Source: Haemophilus seminalis (GTDB lineage: Bacteria; Pseudomonadota; Gammaproteobacteria; Enterobacterales; Pasteurellaceae). From it: a stretch of DNA of 64,000 nt. Both the position numbers and the translations under genes were made by a program. The stretch spans positions 62,001 to 126,000 of the forward strand of contig NZ_VCED01000001.1 of assembly GCF_006384255.1 (NCBI RefSeq), read 5' to 3'. This document shows positions 37,558-46,612 of the stretch, piece after piece (position 1 is the stretch's first letter; each line of letters begins with the position of its first letter). Below the pieces are notes generated by a model that made no database searches, was not told where the DNA came from, and saw only the letters and a list, made by a program, of their open reading frames with translations.

Positions 37558-38190
37558 CTAATTACGTAACCAACGTTTTTGTAATTGAGCATAATTTAAT
37601 TGAAGCCACTGCAATCCAATGACCGCAATGCCGTTATCAATTTTCCCCTCGCACATCCATTGATACGCTTGCTCGCGCTTTACAACATGTACGCGAATGT
37701 CTTCATTCTCATCAGCCAAGCCGTGAATGCCTTTTGCCTGTGAGCTGTCTACCTTTCCAACAAATAAATGAAGCCTTTCTACCGTGCCACCTGGGCTATC
37801 CCAAACACTTAAGCAATGAGTTAAATTTTTTACGGTTATTCCTGCTTCTTCTTTGCTTTCACGTAAAGCGACTTCCTCTGGTTTTTCACCTTTCTCCACC
37901 ATACCCGCAATTAATTCGAGTAACCAAGGTGAACGCATGGGTTCTGGGTGATAAGCTGCACCAATACGTACTTGTTCAACTAAAACGACAGAATCAGCTT
38001 TAGGATCATAGGCAATAACTGCAGAAGCTGCACCTTTAATGAGTAACTCTCGCGTGACAATCTTGCTTTCACCACCAGCAAATAGCTTATGTTTAAATTG
38101 AATTTGTTTTAGCGTGAAAAAGCCTTTATATAGCGTTTTTTCCGCCACAATTTCCATATCTTCTTGACTAAATTGTTGAATGTCAGACAT
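37558..38190 (-). CDS. nudF: ADP-ribose pyrophosphatase (Nudix)
   Basis: 210 residues from the ATG at 38190 (MSDIQQFSQEDME), which has GGAG eight bases before it. A longer frame to 38286 lacks support. The Nudix box GX5EX7REUXEEXGU is visible as GMVEKGEKPEEVALRESKEEAG. It cleaves ADP-ribose to AMP and ribose-5-phosphate, with Mg as cofactor. nudF-cpdA is a conserved pair. Confidence 0.95.
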   Translation of the reverse strand: MSDIQQFSQEDMEIVAEKTLYKGFFTLKQIQFKHKLFAGGESKIVTRELLIKGAASAVIAYDPKADSVVLVEQVRIGAAYHPEPMRSPWLLELIAGMVEKGEKPEEVALRESKEEAGITVKNLTHCLSVWDSPGGTVERLHLFVGKVDSSQAKGIHGLADENEDIRVHVVKREQAYQWMCEGKIDNGIAVIGLQWLQLNYAQLQKRWLRN

Positions 38191-38566
38191 CTTTTTCTCC
38201 AATACTTCGCTGGAGATAATACGCTTAAAAGCTGATAAAAAAAATAGAACGGGCTTACTTTTTACTGAAAGTTTGAAGTGAGTCACAAAATATTATTAGG
38301 TATTGAGCAGAAAATATTCATTGATAATCACCTTTCCTGTTTTTGAGCGTTATCTAGAACAGACAGTAAAATTCAGACTATAGAATGTGGTAAAGTGTGA
38401 TAGATAGTGATAGAATCAGACGTGCTATGCAGCTTTTTTCTCGGTGTATGTTTTTTTATTGTCTATTTCGTGGTGCGACCAGCCTATAAAATAGTTGCAA
38501 GTTGATAAAAAATACATACACTAACCGCTCTTTTATGAGTTAAAACCAACAAAATAGGAAAAACAA

Positions 38567-38797
38567 ATGAGTATTGAAGAACGCGTGAAAAAAATCATCG
38601 TTGAACAATTAGGTGTTAAAGAAGAAGATGTTAAATCTGAAGCTTCTTTCGTTGAAGATTTAGGTGCGGACTCTTTAGACACAGTTGAATTAGTAATGGC
38701 TTTAGAAGAAGAATTCGATATCGAAATTCCAGATGAAGAAGCTGAAAAAATCACAACTGTTCAATCTGCGATTGACTACGTGCAAAACAATCAATAA
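38567..38797 (+). CDS. acpP: Acyl carrier protein
   Basis: 76 residues, the classic acidic ACP. Ser36 in [10 protein letters not shown] is the 4'-phosphopantetheine site. SD AGGAAAAAC precedes the ATG. It is the substrate of FabD, FabH and FabG encoded 21 kb upstream, and of a phosphopantetheinyl transferase. In E. coli acpP directly follows fabG, which is not so here. The 280 bases upstream of it hold no gene. Confidence 0.98.
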   Translation: MSIEERVKKIIVEQLGVKEEDVKSEASFVEDLGADSLDTVELVMALEEEFDIEIPDEEAEKITTVQSAIDYVQNNQ

Positions 38798-38804
38798 TTT
38801 CAAG

Positions 38805-38834
38805 TTGGGCGACTTTTAAGTCGCCTAATTTTTT
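38805..38834 (+). terminator. Rho-independent terminator after acpP
   Basis: GGCGAC / GTCGCC hairpin (about 38808-38825) followed by AATTTTTTT. The remaining 38835-39000 holds the dcuB promoter region, with no gene. Confidence 0.75.
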
Positions 38835-39000
38835 TCAAAAATTTCTTTCTAATATCACCGCACTTTTCCCTTATTCCTGCATTGTAAAATTGATCTGAAT
38901 TACCTTTTAATTCAATTCTTGCTCTAAAATTTAAAAAATATCTAGTTTTATTCCTCAAAAAGGGTATTATTTTTACAGTTTTTTTATTTTTGAGGTACTT

Positions 39001-40332
39001 ATGCTTTATTTAGAATTTTTATTCTTATTATTAATGCTTTATATGGGAAGCCGTTATGGTGGTATCGGATTAGGCGTTGTGTCTGGTATCGGTCTTGCTA
39101 TTGAGGTTTTCGTATTCCGTATGCCAGTGGGGAAAGTACCGATTGATGTAATGCTCATCATTCTTGCGGTGGTGACTTGTGCATCCGTACTTGAAGCTGC
39201 AGGCGGTTTGAAATTTATGTTACAGATTGCCGAACGTATTCTTCGTAAAAATCCAAAACGTGTAACTTTACTAGGTCCATTGGTCGTGTATTTATTAACG
39301 TTTATGCTTGGTACTGGCCATTCTGTTTACACAATTATGCCAATCATCGGTGATGTTGCATTGAAAAACAAAATCCGTCCAGAGCGCCCAATGGCAGCGT
39401 CTTCGGTGGCATCTCAATTAGCGATCACATCTAGCCCACTCTCTGCTGCAGTTGTCTTCTATCTAGGTAAAATTACAGCAATGCCTGGTTTTGAGCATAT
39501 TAGTTTGTTAGATATTATTTGTGTAACAGTTCCTGCAACCTTAGCAGGTACGATAGCGCTTTCTTTATATAGTATGCGTCGTGGTAAAGAGTTAGAACAA
39601 GATCCTGAATATCAACGTCGTTTACAAGATCCCGTATGGAGTGAACGTATTTTAAATACCACAAGCACAACATTGAATGAAGCCCTTCCACAAGGTGCTA
39701 AAAAATCAGTTTATTTGTTTTTATTAGCATTGGTGGTGATTGTTGCGATTGCGATGATTCCTGAAATTCGTACTATCGGTAGCGGAAAAGCAATTTCCAT
39801 GTCGCTAATCATCCAAATGATGATGCTTTGCTTTGGTGGTGTGATTTTACTTGCAACGAAAACGAATCCTCAAATCGTGCCAAATGGCGTAGTATTTAAG
39901 TCTGGTATGGTGGCCGCTATTGCGATTTATGGTATTGCTTGGATGAGTGATACTTACTTCCAATATGCAATGCCAGAGTTTAAAGCCGCGATTACTGATA
40001 TGGTTCAAGCTTATCCTTGGACATTCGCATTGGCATTATTTGCAGTTTCTGTCGTAATTAACAGCCAAGCAGCAACAGCTGTAATGTTATTACCTGTTGG
40101 TATTGGTTTAGGTATTCCAGCACCAATCTTGGTTGGTTTAATGCCTGCAACTTATGCGTATTTCTTCATCCCAAATTATCCATCAGACATTGCAACAGTA
40201 AACTTTGACGTAACGGGTACAACGAAAATCGGTAAATATTATTTTAACCACAGTTTCATGGTGCCAGGTTTAATTGGGGTTGTTGTTGCTTGCTTGGTCG
40301 GTGTTTCTGTGGCGGAATTAGTGATTCGCTAA
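39001..40332 (+). CDS. dcuB: Anaerobic C4-dicarboxylate transporter DcuB
   Basis: 443 residues, about 11-12 membrane spans, Dcu family (YMGSRYGGIGLGVVSGIG, MLGTGHSVYTIMPIIGDVALKN, FFIPNYPSDIATVNFDVTGTT). DcuB exchanges fumarate for succinate during fumarate respiration. SD TGAGGTA precedes the ATG. A strong terminator follows. Confidence 0.93.
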   Translation: MLYLEFLFLLLMLYMGSRYGGIGLGVVSGIGLAIEVFVFRMPVGKVPIDVMLIILAVVTCASVLEAAGGLKFMLQIAERILRKNPKRVTLLGPLVVYLLTFMLGTGHSVYTIMPIIGDVALKNKIRPERPMAASSVASQLAITSSPLSAAVVFYLGKITAMPGFEHISLLDIICVTVPATLAGTIALSLYSMRRGKELEQDPEYQRRLQDPVWSERILNTTSTTLNEALPQGAKKSVYLFLLALVVIVAIAMIPEIRTIGSGKAISMSLIIQMMMLCFGGVILLATKTNPQIVPNGVVFKSGMVAAIAIYGIAWMSDTYFQYAMPEFKAAITDMVQAYPWTFALALFAVSVVINSQAATAVMLLPVGIGLGIPAPILVGLMPATYAYFFIPNYPSDIATVNFDVTGTTKIGKYYFNHSFMVPGLIGVVVACLVGVSVAELVIR

Positions 40333-40361
40333 TTTACACACAAACTAAATCCTTTTAATAT

Positions 40362-40392
40362 AAAAGCACCTTTGAATGGTGCTTTTATTTTT
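40362..40392 (+). terminator. Rho-independent terminator after dcuB
   Basis: AAAAGCACC / GGTGCTTTT (40362-40370, 40378-40386) then ATTTTT. It abuts the start codon of the next gene at 40393, so that gene's ribosome site lies within the hairpin's tail. Confidence 0.88.
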
Positions 40393-41100
40393 ATGACAAC
40401 CTACATCGCCTACGGCAATATAAATCAACCTTTTTCTCTGGAATCCTTACCGGATGAACTGATTCCAGAAAATCTATATCAAATTGAAACGGATAGCTCG
40501 CGTGTTTTTCAGCGTCATCAGTGCCGTCGGCTTGCTCACTTATTACTTTTCCAACTTCTAAAAATCTCAGGAAAATCCACCGCACTTTTATCTCAAATTC
40601 AACGTACCGAAAGTGGCAGACCTTATTTTCTTGATGAGCGAATAGATTTTAATATTAGCCATTCTGGTAATTGGGTGGCGGTAATATTAGATATTAGAAA
40701 TGAAGAAAAAAGTGCGGTGGGAATTGATATTGAATTTCCTAAAATAAGAAATTTTACGGCGTTGATGGAACATATTGCACCAAAAGAAGAAATTGATTGG
40801 TTTCATCATCAGCAGGATTCCTTGAAGTCTTTTTATCGTTGTTGGTGTTTGCGCGAAGCTGTATTGAAATCCCAAGGATTTGGAATCGTAAAATTATCCA
40901 ATGTTCGTCATTTTCCTGAACAACAAAAAATTTTTTCAGATTATTGTCCTCAGGGGCAATTATGGTTTACTGATGAACTCCCTGTTTATTTAGCTGCTTT
41001 TGTCAATCATCAAGAAAAATTACCGCACTTTTATGAATTGAGTGGGGAACGATTGCAACTTAAAATACTACAAGAATTTAGCTTTTATCGTGTGAACTAG
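40393..41100 (+). CDS. 4'-phosphopantetheinyl transferase, Sfp type
   Basis: 235 residues from the ATG at 40393. Sfp-family motifs: FNISHSGNWVAV, VGIDIEF (Mg-binding) and WCLREAVLKSQGFG (the WxxKEA motif with Arg for Lys). It attaches the 4'-phosphopantetheine arm to carrier proteins, most likely AcpP. The gene matches H. influenzae HI0152 as I recall it. No good Shine-Dalgarno is seen, because the dcuB terminator hairpin sits directly upstream. The accessory region begins right after its stop. Confidence 0.9.
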   Translation: MTTYIAYGNINQPFSLESLPDELIPENLYQIETDSSRVFQRHQCRRLAHLLLFQLLKISGKSTALLSQIQRTESGRPYFLDERIDFNISHSGNWVAVILDIRNEEKSAVGIDIEFPKIRNFTALMEHIAPKEEIDWFHHQQDSLKSFYRCWCLREAVLKSQGFGIVKLSNVRHFPEQQKIFSDYCPQGQLWFTDELPVYLAAFVNHQEKLPHFYELSGERLQLKILQEFSFYRVN

Positions 41101-41157
41101 AGGGGCTATTATTATATTTAAAACCTCACCGTAACGAGCTGTAAAAATAGTGACTAA

Positions 41158-41310
41158 GCGCAAGAAATCAGTAAACAAATTAGTCTCATTAAAAAAGGGA
41201 TTGATGATGCTTACGGCATAGGTAGTGAAAAAGGCATGGCGATTCTAGCGGTGACGGCGGCATTACAAGCGGCAGCACAAAACGATACCGCAGGCAGTCT
41301 TGTTGCATGA
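41158..41310 (+). pseudogene. Fragment of CdiA/FHA-type adhesin-toxin pre-toxin region
   Basis: A 50-codon open stretch without a start codon reads AQEISKQISLIKKGIDDAYG... ending AALQAAAQNDTAGSLVA, then TGA. The composition and the motif resemble the pre-toxin part of two-partner-secreted FHA/CdiA proteins. An in-frame stop stands just before it. It is a decayed piece of a larger gene that is not in this window. Confidence 0.55.
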
Positions 41311-41503
41311 TCCTATCAAATTCTCGGATCATGAGATGCTTGAAATGGGGCAAAAGGCTGTAGCTAAAGGATATAGTGATTTACTTGAGAGAAATAGATT
41401 AGATCCAAAAGCTTATCAAGATTCACAAAAAATTAACGGTATACAATTTCACTACTATATAAATACGGAAACTAAAGGAGTAACTAATGTTCACCCTAAA
41501 TAA
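41300..41503 (+). pseudogene. Orphan toxin tail (C-terminal fragment)
   Basis: A frame of 67 residues (LHDPIKFSDHEMLEMGQKAV... GIQFHYYINTETKGVTNVHPK). It begins at the junction with the adhesin fragment, in another frame, and has no proper start. It ends inside the start of the next gene (17-base overlap). This arrangement is typical for the last part of a CDI/polymorphic toxin followed by its immunity gene. The toxin family was not recognised. Confidence 0.5.
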
Positions 41504-41924
41504 CACGATTCCCAAGTACATTCCTATAGGAGCTTTCTATACACCTATTCTTAAAGAAGTTGTGCATGAAAATAATAAAATAGAACTTACTATAAGTGGG
41601 TATATTGACAATGTATATTATGAGGGAGATTTTTTAAAAGCTATCTATTCTGTTTTAGTAGAAAAGGATGGATTCTGTGAGGAGGGAGCAGATTGCTATT
41701 ACCCTGATATGAATAGTCCGTTTCCAGAAGATCACTTTGAAGGGGTAAGGTTTGAGATTGGAGGCCTATGTGATCCTAGATATCAGGTTCATGTATCTGA
41801 AGAAATCTGCTTTATGTATTTTAAAAAGGCATGCAAACGTTTTTTGGAATTACATCCTGAAAAAGAATATGCAGAGTTTATTTATGATATTTTAAATAAT
41901 TGGGAACCATCAAATATGAAATAA
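41487..41924 (+). CDS. Putative CDI immunity protein
   Basis: 145 residues, acidic, without signal or membrane spans: FTLNNTIPKYIPIGAFYTPI, ..DGFCEEGADCYYPDMNSPFPEDHFEGVRFEIGG. The ATG lies in the end of the toxin tail, and AAAGGAG precedes it, so it should be translated. Immunity proteins of contact-dependent inhibition systems are small cytosolic proteins encoded in this position. The assignment rests on context. I do not recognise the family. Confidence 0.6.
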   Translation: MFTLNNTIPKYIPIGAFYTPILKEVVHENNKIELTISGYIDNVYYEGDFLKAIYSVLVEKDGFCEEGADCYYPDMNSPFPEDHFEGVRFEIGGLCDPRYQVHVSEEICFMYFKKACKRFLELHPEKEYAEFIYDILNNWEPSNMK

Positions 41925-41943
41925 AAGTTCCCAGATAGCAGCC

Positions 41944-42053
41944 TCTCCTGACGCGTGCTTATATCTATCTAAAAATAAACAAAATGAAGTTGTTAATGAA
42001 AATAGTAAAATCATCATTAAACGAAATTGATGTTTTTGGCACGCGTCAGGAGA
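41944..42053. repeat. 15-base inverted repeat within the toxin remnants
   Basis: TCTCCTGACGCGTGC (41944-41958) recurs as its perfect complement GCACGCGTCAGGAGA (42039-42053), about 80 bases apart. It is GC-rich against the AT-rich surroundings, and may mark the ends of a small insertion or a recombination junction. Confidence 0.7.
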
Positions 42054-42172
42054 CGTGCGCCATCGTGGGGGGTGCAGCTGACTCGTTTACAGGTGAGTCA
42101 TTAAATAAATTTTTAGAAAGCAATGAGCAAGATATTAGAAATTTTTCCAGAGAGAGTTTATATGCTAAGTAG
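41984..42172 (+). pseudogene. Possible second orphan toxin tail
   Basis: A 62-codon frame ending ..GESLNKFLESNEQDIRNFSRESLYAK. It crosses the right arm of the 15-base inverted repeat and ends 11 bases inside the start of a small membrane-protein gene, repeating the toxin-immunity layout seen just upstream. It could also be a chance frame. Confidence 0.35.
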
Positions 42173-42401
42173 ATTAATGAGTTTTTTAGTTTATTTTACT
42201 GGTTATTCTTTGTTCGTGTTTATATTTTGTTTTGTTGGTATGTCTTCTCTTATTATATTATTTAAATTTATTGTGAGTTTTGGAAATATCTCTATGAAAG
42301 ATATTCTTGACGTATTGTCATTTAACTTATATGGTTTTTCCAGATTATCACCATTAATAGTATTATCAATTCTTATATCTAAAAAACTAAGAGGTGGATA
42401 G
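42162..42401 (+). CDS. Small membrane protein, possible immunity protein
   Basis: 79 residues from the ATG at 42162 (MLSRLMSFLVYFTGYS), with GAGAG upstream. Two to three hydrophobic segments cover most of the length. Small polytopic proteins of this size serve as immunity factors for some CDI toxins. The overlap with the frame before it supports, but does not prove, such a role. From 42402 to the left inverted repeat at 42521 there is a 9-base hairpin (42443-42475) and an uptake signal (42495-42503). Confidence 0.5.
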   Translation: MLSRLMSFLVYFTGYSLFVFIFCFVGMSSLIILFKFIVSFGNISMKDILDVLSFNLYGFSRLSPLIVLSILISKKLRGG

Positions 42402-42494
42402 TATAGAAAGTGTTTAATTTCTGATGTTAAGTTATTAGAAATTTGTAGTCTGTTTGATATTTAAATAGACTACAATTTAAAATATTGAAGTGCA

Positions 42495-42503
42495 AAGTGC
42501 GGT
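42495..42503 (+). repeat. DNA uptake signal sequences (example; many in window)
   Basis: AAGTGCGGT here is one of many in the window, in both orientations and inside genes as well as between them. Others checked: 10014-10022 (complement), 15204-15212, 15221-15229 (complement), 15465-15473, 17585-17593 (complement), 27272-27280 (complement), 50390-50398, 53139-53147, 55919-55927, 55950-55958 (complement), 59579-59587. This 9-mer is the core that Haemophilus competence machinery prefers, and it supports the genus assignment. Confidence 0.95.
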
Positions 42504-42520
42504 CAATTTTCAAAGAGTTC

Positions 42521-42546
42521 GGTATTATGTAGCAGTTGCACAAAGA
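42521..42546 (+). repeat. Left terminal inverted repeat
   Basis: Begins GGTATTATGTAGCAGTTGCA and ends CAAAGA. It is the exact complement of 50267-50292. It lies in the loop between GTCAATTTTC (42502-42511) and GAAAATTGAC (42549-42558). Confidence 0.9.
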
Positions 42547-42761
42547 CCGAAAATTGACTAGAACCGCATTCCAAATTAAGTGCCTTTCCGAGATGATCTT
42601 GCGAAAGGCATTTATTTTTCCTAAAATTCTACGCGATTTTTCACGCAAATTCTTCATTTTCCGCTGATTTAGGCGTGAGAAATCCGCTCGACCGTGATTT
42701 AGGTAAGCTAATTATCCCTTTCTATTTAAATTTGATGAAATATCGGTAAGGCTATTGCAAT

Positions 42762-43898
42762 CTACGCAGCTAACAGCATTTCATCGTACTTCATTTGTTC
42801 TTCTAGTCGCTTGAAGTAGTTTTGTGAAATTTCTTCGGGGGCAAAGGCTTTCATTCCGATTAACTCACCTTGACGGTGATTCCCTTGCCAGTAGCCCACC
42901 CACTCTTTAAGTGGCAATACCCACAGGCAACGCTTGAGTACATCTTCAAAGAGTTCTCTGTTGGATTTACGGCGATTATCTGACAGATAAGCCGCATAGT
43001 TTGCGTAGTGTAAGGCATATTTGTTATCGGTTTTGTGATGTGTACCACGCATTAAATCACGCATTCTGGCATTAAAGGATTCCGCAAGGTTATTATTTAC
43101 ACCTTTCGCACTATAAGCCTCTTGATGATTCACCGACCAACGGGTGTAATGAAAATCAAGACTTTTATAAGCAGGGTTTTCATCACACATAATATCACTG
43201 CCAGCGGTGACGAAACGTTGGTTTAAGGCGAATACAGTGTCAGCGTTTTCGGTATAATCCATTGCCACGATGGTGCGGTTTGAACCCCACATTTGTTCAT
43301 CATTGGCGGAACGTTGGTTTAGGCTGATAATGCAGCGTTTAGTCGGTCTAAATTTTGGAAATTTCCGTTCTTTTTCATCTGCTTGTTGGCGTTGTTTATG
43401 GTCGTTTTTACGGTAGTTTGGCTTGCGTAGCGTGAAGTTAATCCAAGCTCCATCTTCGTGAATTTTGCCTTGCATTGGGCGTAAATCACGCGTTTTGAAC
43501 AGGGCTTCACGCAACTTGTGACAAAGTACGAAAGCCGTTTTGTAATTGATGTTGAGGTGGCGACTAATATCAATAGCACTAATTCCTTTTGAGCTATTTA
43601 CCATCAGTAAAGTAGCGGCAAGAATATCGACCAACGGGAGTTTATGAAAAGAGAAAATAGTGTTGGTGGTAATGTAAAAATGATGTTGGCAATGCTTGCA
43701 GCACCAGCGTTTACGAGACTGAAGAAAATAAGCATTGTGGCGGATTCCGCAATGTGGACATACTACGTCCGTAATATCGTTAGAATTTCCCCAACGGTTG
43801 GTTTTTAAAAGTTGAAAGGCTTCGTCTTCACTTAAACGAAAGATTTGTTTGAGATTTAAATTTTTAGATTTGCTTGAAAGCATATAATGCTGCACCAT
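42762..43898 (-). CDS. IS1595-family transposase (left)
   Basis: 378 residues. The N-terminal zinc ribbon has CPHCGIRHNAYF..KRWCCKHCQHHF, followed by the HTH region (INYKTAFVLCHKLREAL). The ISXO2-like catalytic domain has acidic residues in KIHEDGAW and MCDENPAY, and the NNLAESFNARMRDLMRGTHHK block. The C-terminal GYWQGNHRQ is shared with the right-hand transposase. Compared with that one it is longer and clearly diverged, so the two are not copies of a single recent insertion. The frame is intact. Confidence 0.9.
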   Translation of the reverse strand: MVQHYMLSSKSKNLNLKQIFRLSEDEAFQLLKTNRWGNSNDITDVVCPHCGIRHNAYFLQSRKRWCCKHCQHHFYITTNTIFSFHKLPLVDILAATLLMVNSSKGISAIDISRHLNINYKTAFVLCHKLREALFKTRDLRPMQGKIHEDGAWINFTLRKPNYRKNDHKQRQQADEKERKFPKFRPTKRCIISLNQRSANDEQMWGSNRTIVAMDYTENADTVFALNQRFVTAGSDIMCDENPAYKSLDFHYTRWSVNHQEAYSAKGVNNNLAESFNARMRDLMRGTHHKTDNKYALHYANYAAYLSDNRRKSNRELFEDVLKRCLWVLPLKEWVGYWQGNHRQGELIGMKAFAPEEISQNYFKRLEEQMKYDEMLLAA

Positions 43899-44094
43899 AA
43901 GTATTCCTTGTGTTTACAAGGTACTCAAAGCCAAATGCTAGACATAAAAAATCGCGCACCTGAATATAGAAATGGCGATTTAACCCTTTTAAAACTGTAT
44001 AAGTTATGAGGTATGTAGATCACAGTTTTGTGATTGTTATCATTATCATATAATAGTTTTTTCTGCAAAGTTCTTATGCATATTCATTTATCCA

Positions 44095-45546
44095 TCAACC
44101 AAATTTGGAAAGTGTTAAATTTGAAATTTGAGTACTAATATCTTTTCCCAAATTAGCAACAATGATAGCTTGTATATCAGCATAAGAAATATCTCGATTA
44201 TTAGAAATAATATTATTGTATAGATACTCTGCTAATGTATCGGCTGTTATGAGAACTATATTTTGAGCTTCAATATCATAACGTACACTAGGTACATATC
44301 TTGGAGTAATAACAATAGTGTAATTTGCACTAATTAAAGTTCTGTGGCGTTTTAATCTACCTGCATTAATCATACTTAATTTATTTTTTGTTGATTTAGC
44401 TTCAATAGAAAATTTTTCATTTATTGGCAAATACATACATTCAATATCTGTTCTGCCTGCTCCTGCTAACCATTGAGCTTCTACATCAATGAATAAATTA
44501 AAAGCTTCCTCAAGGATTTTCTCAAATTTTCCAGATGTGCTATTATCTGGATTTTTGGAATATTCTGTGACTAATTTAGGAATATTTAAAATATGAGATT
44601 CAAAAGAGATTTTTTCGCCAATTTCTGCTAAAAGAAGCTCTGGGTAAAAAGAATAAATTTCCTTAGTCACATCATTTGATTTTCGTTGACTATCAGATAA
44701 TAAGATAGGTATATCTAAAAAAGAATACTTGTTCAATAATTTATCAATAAAATTAGTCAAATTATCATTAATTTCTACATAGCCATTATTTGCCTTTCTT
44801 GCTGTTGGAGGTGATTTACTTCCATCTTTTTGAGGATGATAAAGTTTTTGCTCTATATCTCCACTATTAATTTTAAAAATGTGTAAGCTACCTAACAATG
44901 GCACAATGTAGTATTGCCATTCATATACAGATTTAACAACTTTATGTTGTATTTCTGATAACTCATTAAGTTTCTCATTCCAAGATTTTTTTCTAGAATT
45001 TAATATACTCTTGACTAGAAATTCATATTTTTTTTCATCTATAGATATTGTATGAATAATAATTTTATATACTTCATAATGATATAGTCTACCTTGTAGG
45101 CGTTTATCTAAAAGTAGTTTAAAAATTAATCTAAATGGATATAGTAAAAAATATTCACTAGGCTTACTATATGGATGAGGGAACTGCATACTAATAAGCA
45201 TACAAGAAAAAATTTTGCTTAATTTATTTTTATCATGTAGATATTTTAGGAAAAGATTTCCTAATGGACTAAAAATAAATTTATTTTCATCATTTATTCT
45301 ATCTGAGTACCCAAACATAAAATAAGATAACCCATCTAATTTATGATTAATTGCATCCAAAGGCTTATCACGTAAAGATTCTCTTGGATTATATAATTCA
45401 GATTCACTGAATATATCATACATCTCATTTTTATCTTTTTTTGAAACAGAAGATTTATTGCTTTTTAAATGCAAAGCAACATCAATTAATAGCTGAATAT
45501 TATTAGTATGTTTTTTAAATATCCAAATTTGATCATCATTTAACAT
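44095..45546 (-). CDS. Type II restriction endonuclease, PD-(D/E)XK type (putative)
   Basis: 483 residues from the ATG at 45546 ([10 protein letters not shown]), with GGAG eight bases before it, overlapping the end of the methyltransferase upstream by 11 bases. The C-terminal third contains [21 protein letters not shown], which fits a PD-(D/E)XK nuclease core (Asp...Glu-Ala-Lys). The rest is AT-rich, charged and not recognised. Its coupling to two cytosine methyltransferases makes it the restriction partner. Two methyltransferases suggest an asymmetric site (type IIS), as in HgaI. The specificity is not known. Confidence 0.75.
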   Translation of the reverse strand: MLNDDQIWIFKKHTNNIQLLIDVALHLKSNKSSVSKKDKNEMYDIFSESELYNPRESLRDKPLDAINHKLDGLSYFMFGYSDRINDENKFIFSPLGNLFLKYLHDKNKLSKIFSCMLISMQFPHPYSKPSEYFLLYPFRLIFKLLLDKRLQGRLYHYEVYKIIIHTISIDEKKYEFLVKSILNSRKKSWNEKLNELSEIQHKVVKSVYEWQYYIVPLLGSLHIFKINSGDIEQKLYHPQKDGSKSPPTARKANNGYVEINDNLTNFIDKLLNKYSFLDIPILLSDSQRKSNDVTKEIYSFYPELLLAEIGEKISFESHILNIPKLVTEYSKNPDNSTSGKFEKILEEAFNLFIDVEAQWLAGAGRTDIECMYLPINEKFSIEAKSTKNKLSMINAGRLKRHRTLISANYTIVITPRYVPSVRYDIEAQNIVLITADTLAEYLYNNIISNNRDISYADIQAIIVANLGKDISTQISNLTLSKFG

Positions 45547-46612
45547 TAATATTTTCTCCATCAGGAAAACATATTGCTGAAAGCAATTTGGGTGGAATAG
45601 CCTCACCAATAATAGTTCTAATATAAGTCTCACTGGAGCCTGGTGGAAATTCTATATTTTCATCGATAGAACTCACAATGAAAGTTTCCAATAAACTTAA
45701 CACTCTAGGATCAGAATAAGTATCATCTAATTGTAATCTACCTGGGTGAATATTGTTATGCGAACTAATACTACCACTATATGTAGTTCTTGCTGGAGCT
45801 GGTTTATCCCATTCCATTCTTTTATAAGTATTGTGAAAACCTTTAATTCTTTCCCCATTATCTTTCTTTGGGTAAAAAATAGGATTACTAATAGCACTTG
45901 TTCCTGGTTTTGTATGACGGATAGCTTCTATGATAGATGGTTTTACATTAGGAGCAGAATGCCATTTGATAGATGAAACTTCCCCAGGTTCAAGCGGTGG
46001 TAAATGCCCTATTGCCCGCTGTAAAGAAATTTCTGCTTGTATAGTAGGTAGTTTCCACGTAATACCATATTTATACATTTTTATTATAGCTCGAGGTCTT
46101 GACTGACAAATTCCATAATCTTTTGCATTTAAAATGACAATATCAATTTGATATTTTGAAGCATATTTTATTTTTAGAATTTCTTCTAGAAGTAATAATT
46201 GTCCATTATATGGGAAGTACATCTCAATGAATCTAGGAACATTCTCAATTAGAATAAAATCCAAATTAAGAACATCAATAAATTCAAATACTTCAAAAAT
46301 TAGAAAATTACGATTATCTTTAATAAAATGATCTTGATGTTTATTTTTTCCTACTGAACTTAATCCTTGACAAGGTGGTGTTGCTAATAAAAATTTTACA
46401 TTACTTTGTTGAGCGAAAAGAAGTATCTCACGTTTCAATTTTTTGTCTGAGATATCACCTTGAAACATTTTTGTTTCGGGATAAAAGAATTGATAAGTGT
46501 CCGCACGTTTTTTAAGTAATTCATTAGCAATAACAAAATTTAGATTTCCTTTATGGAGATCTAACTCACCAATTCCTGCACTAGAAAAAAGCGACATTGC
46601 ATTAATTTTCAT
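45536..46612 (-). CDS. DNA cytosine-5 methyltransferase, second of the pair
   Basis: 358 residues with the C5-methyltransferase motifs in order: [30 protein letters not shown] (catalytic Cys), [28 protein letters not shown], then the target-recognition region and motif [11 protein letters not shown]. It resembles its upstream neighbour in every motif but differs in the variable part, so it probably methylates the other strand of an asymmetric site. It overlaps methyltransferase 1 by 11 bases and the nuclease gene by 11 bases, one translationally coupled cassette. Confidence 0.93.
   Translation of the reverse strand: MKINAMSLFSSAGIGELDLHKGNLNFVIANELLKKRADTYQFFYPETKMFQGDISDKKLKREILLFAQQSNVKFLLATPPCQGLSSVGKNKHQDHFIKDNRNFLIFEVFEFIDVLNLDFILIENVPRFIEMYFPYNGQLLLLEEILKIKYASKYQIDIVILNAKDYGICQSRPRAIIKMYKYGITWKLPTIQAEISLQRAIGHLPPLEPGEVSSIKWHSAPNVKPSIIEAIRHTKPGTSAISNPIFYPKKDNGERIKGFHNTYKRMEWDKPAPARTTYSGSISSHNNIHPGRLQLDDTYSDPRVLSLLETFIVSSIDENIEFPPGSSETYIRTIIGEAIPPKLLSAICFPDGENINVK

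Noticed and set aside
38191-38286. 32-codon N-terminal extension of nudF
   Set aside because: Family length and the GGAG before the ATG at 38190 favour the shorter start.
42427-42657. 76-codon minus-strand frame at the left end of the mobile element
   Set aside because: It crosses the terminal inverted repeat and an uptake signal, with no ribosome site or recognisable protein.
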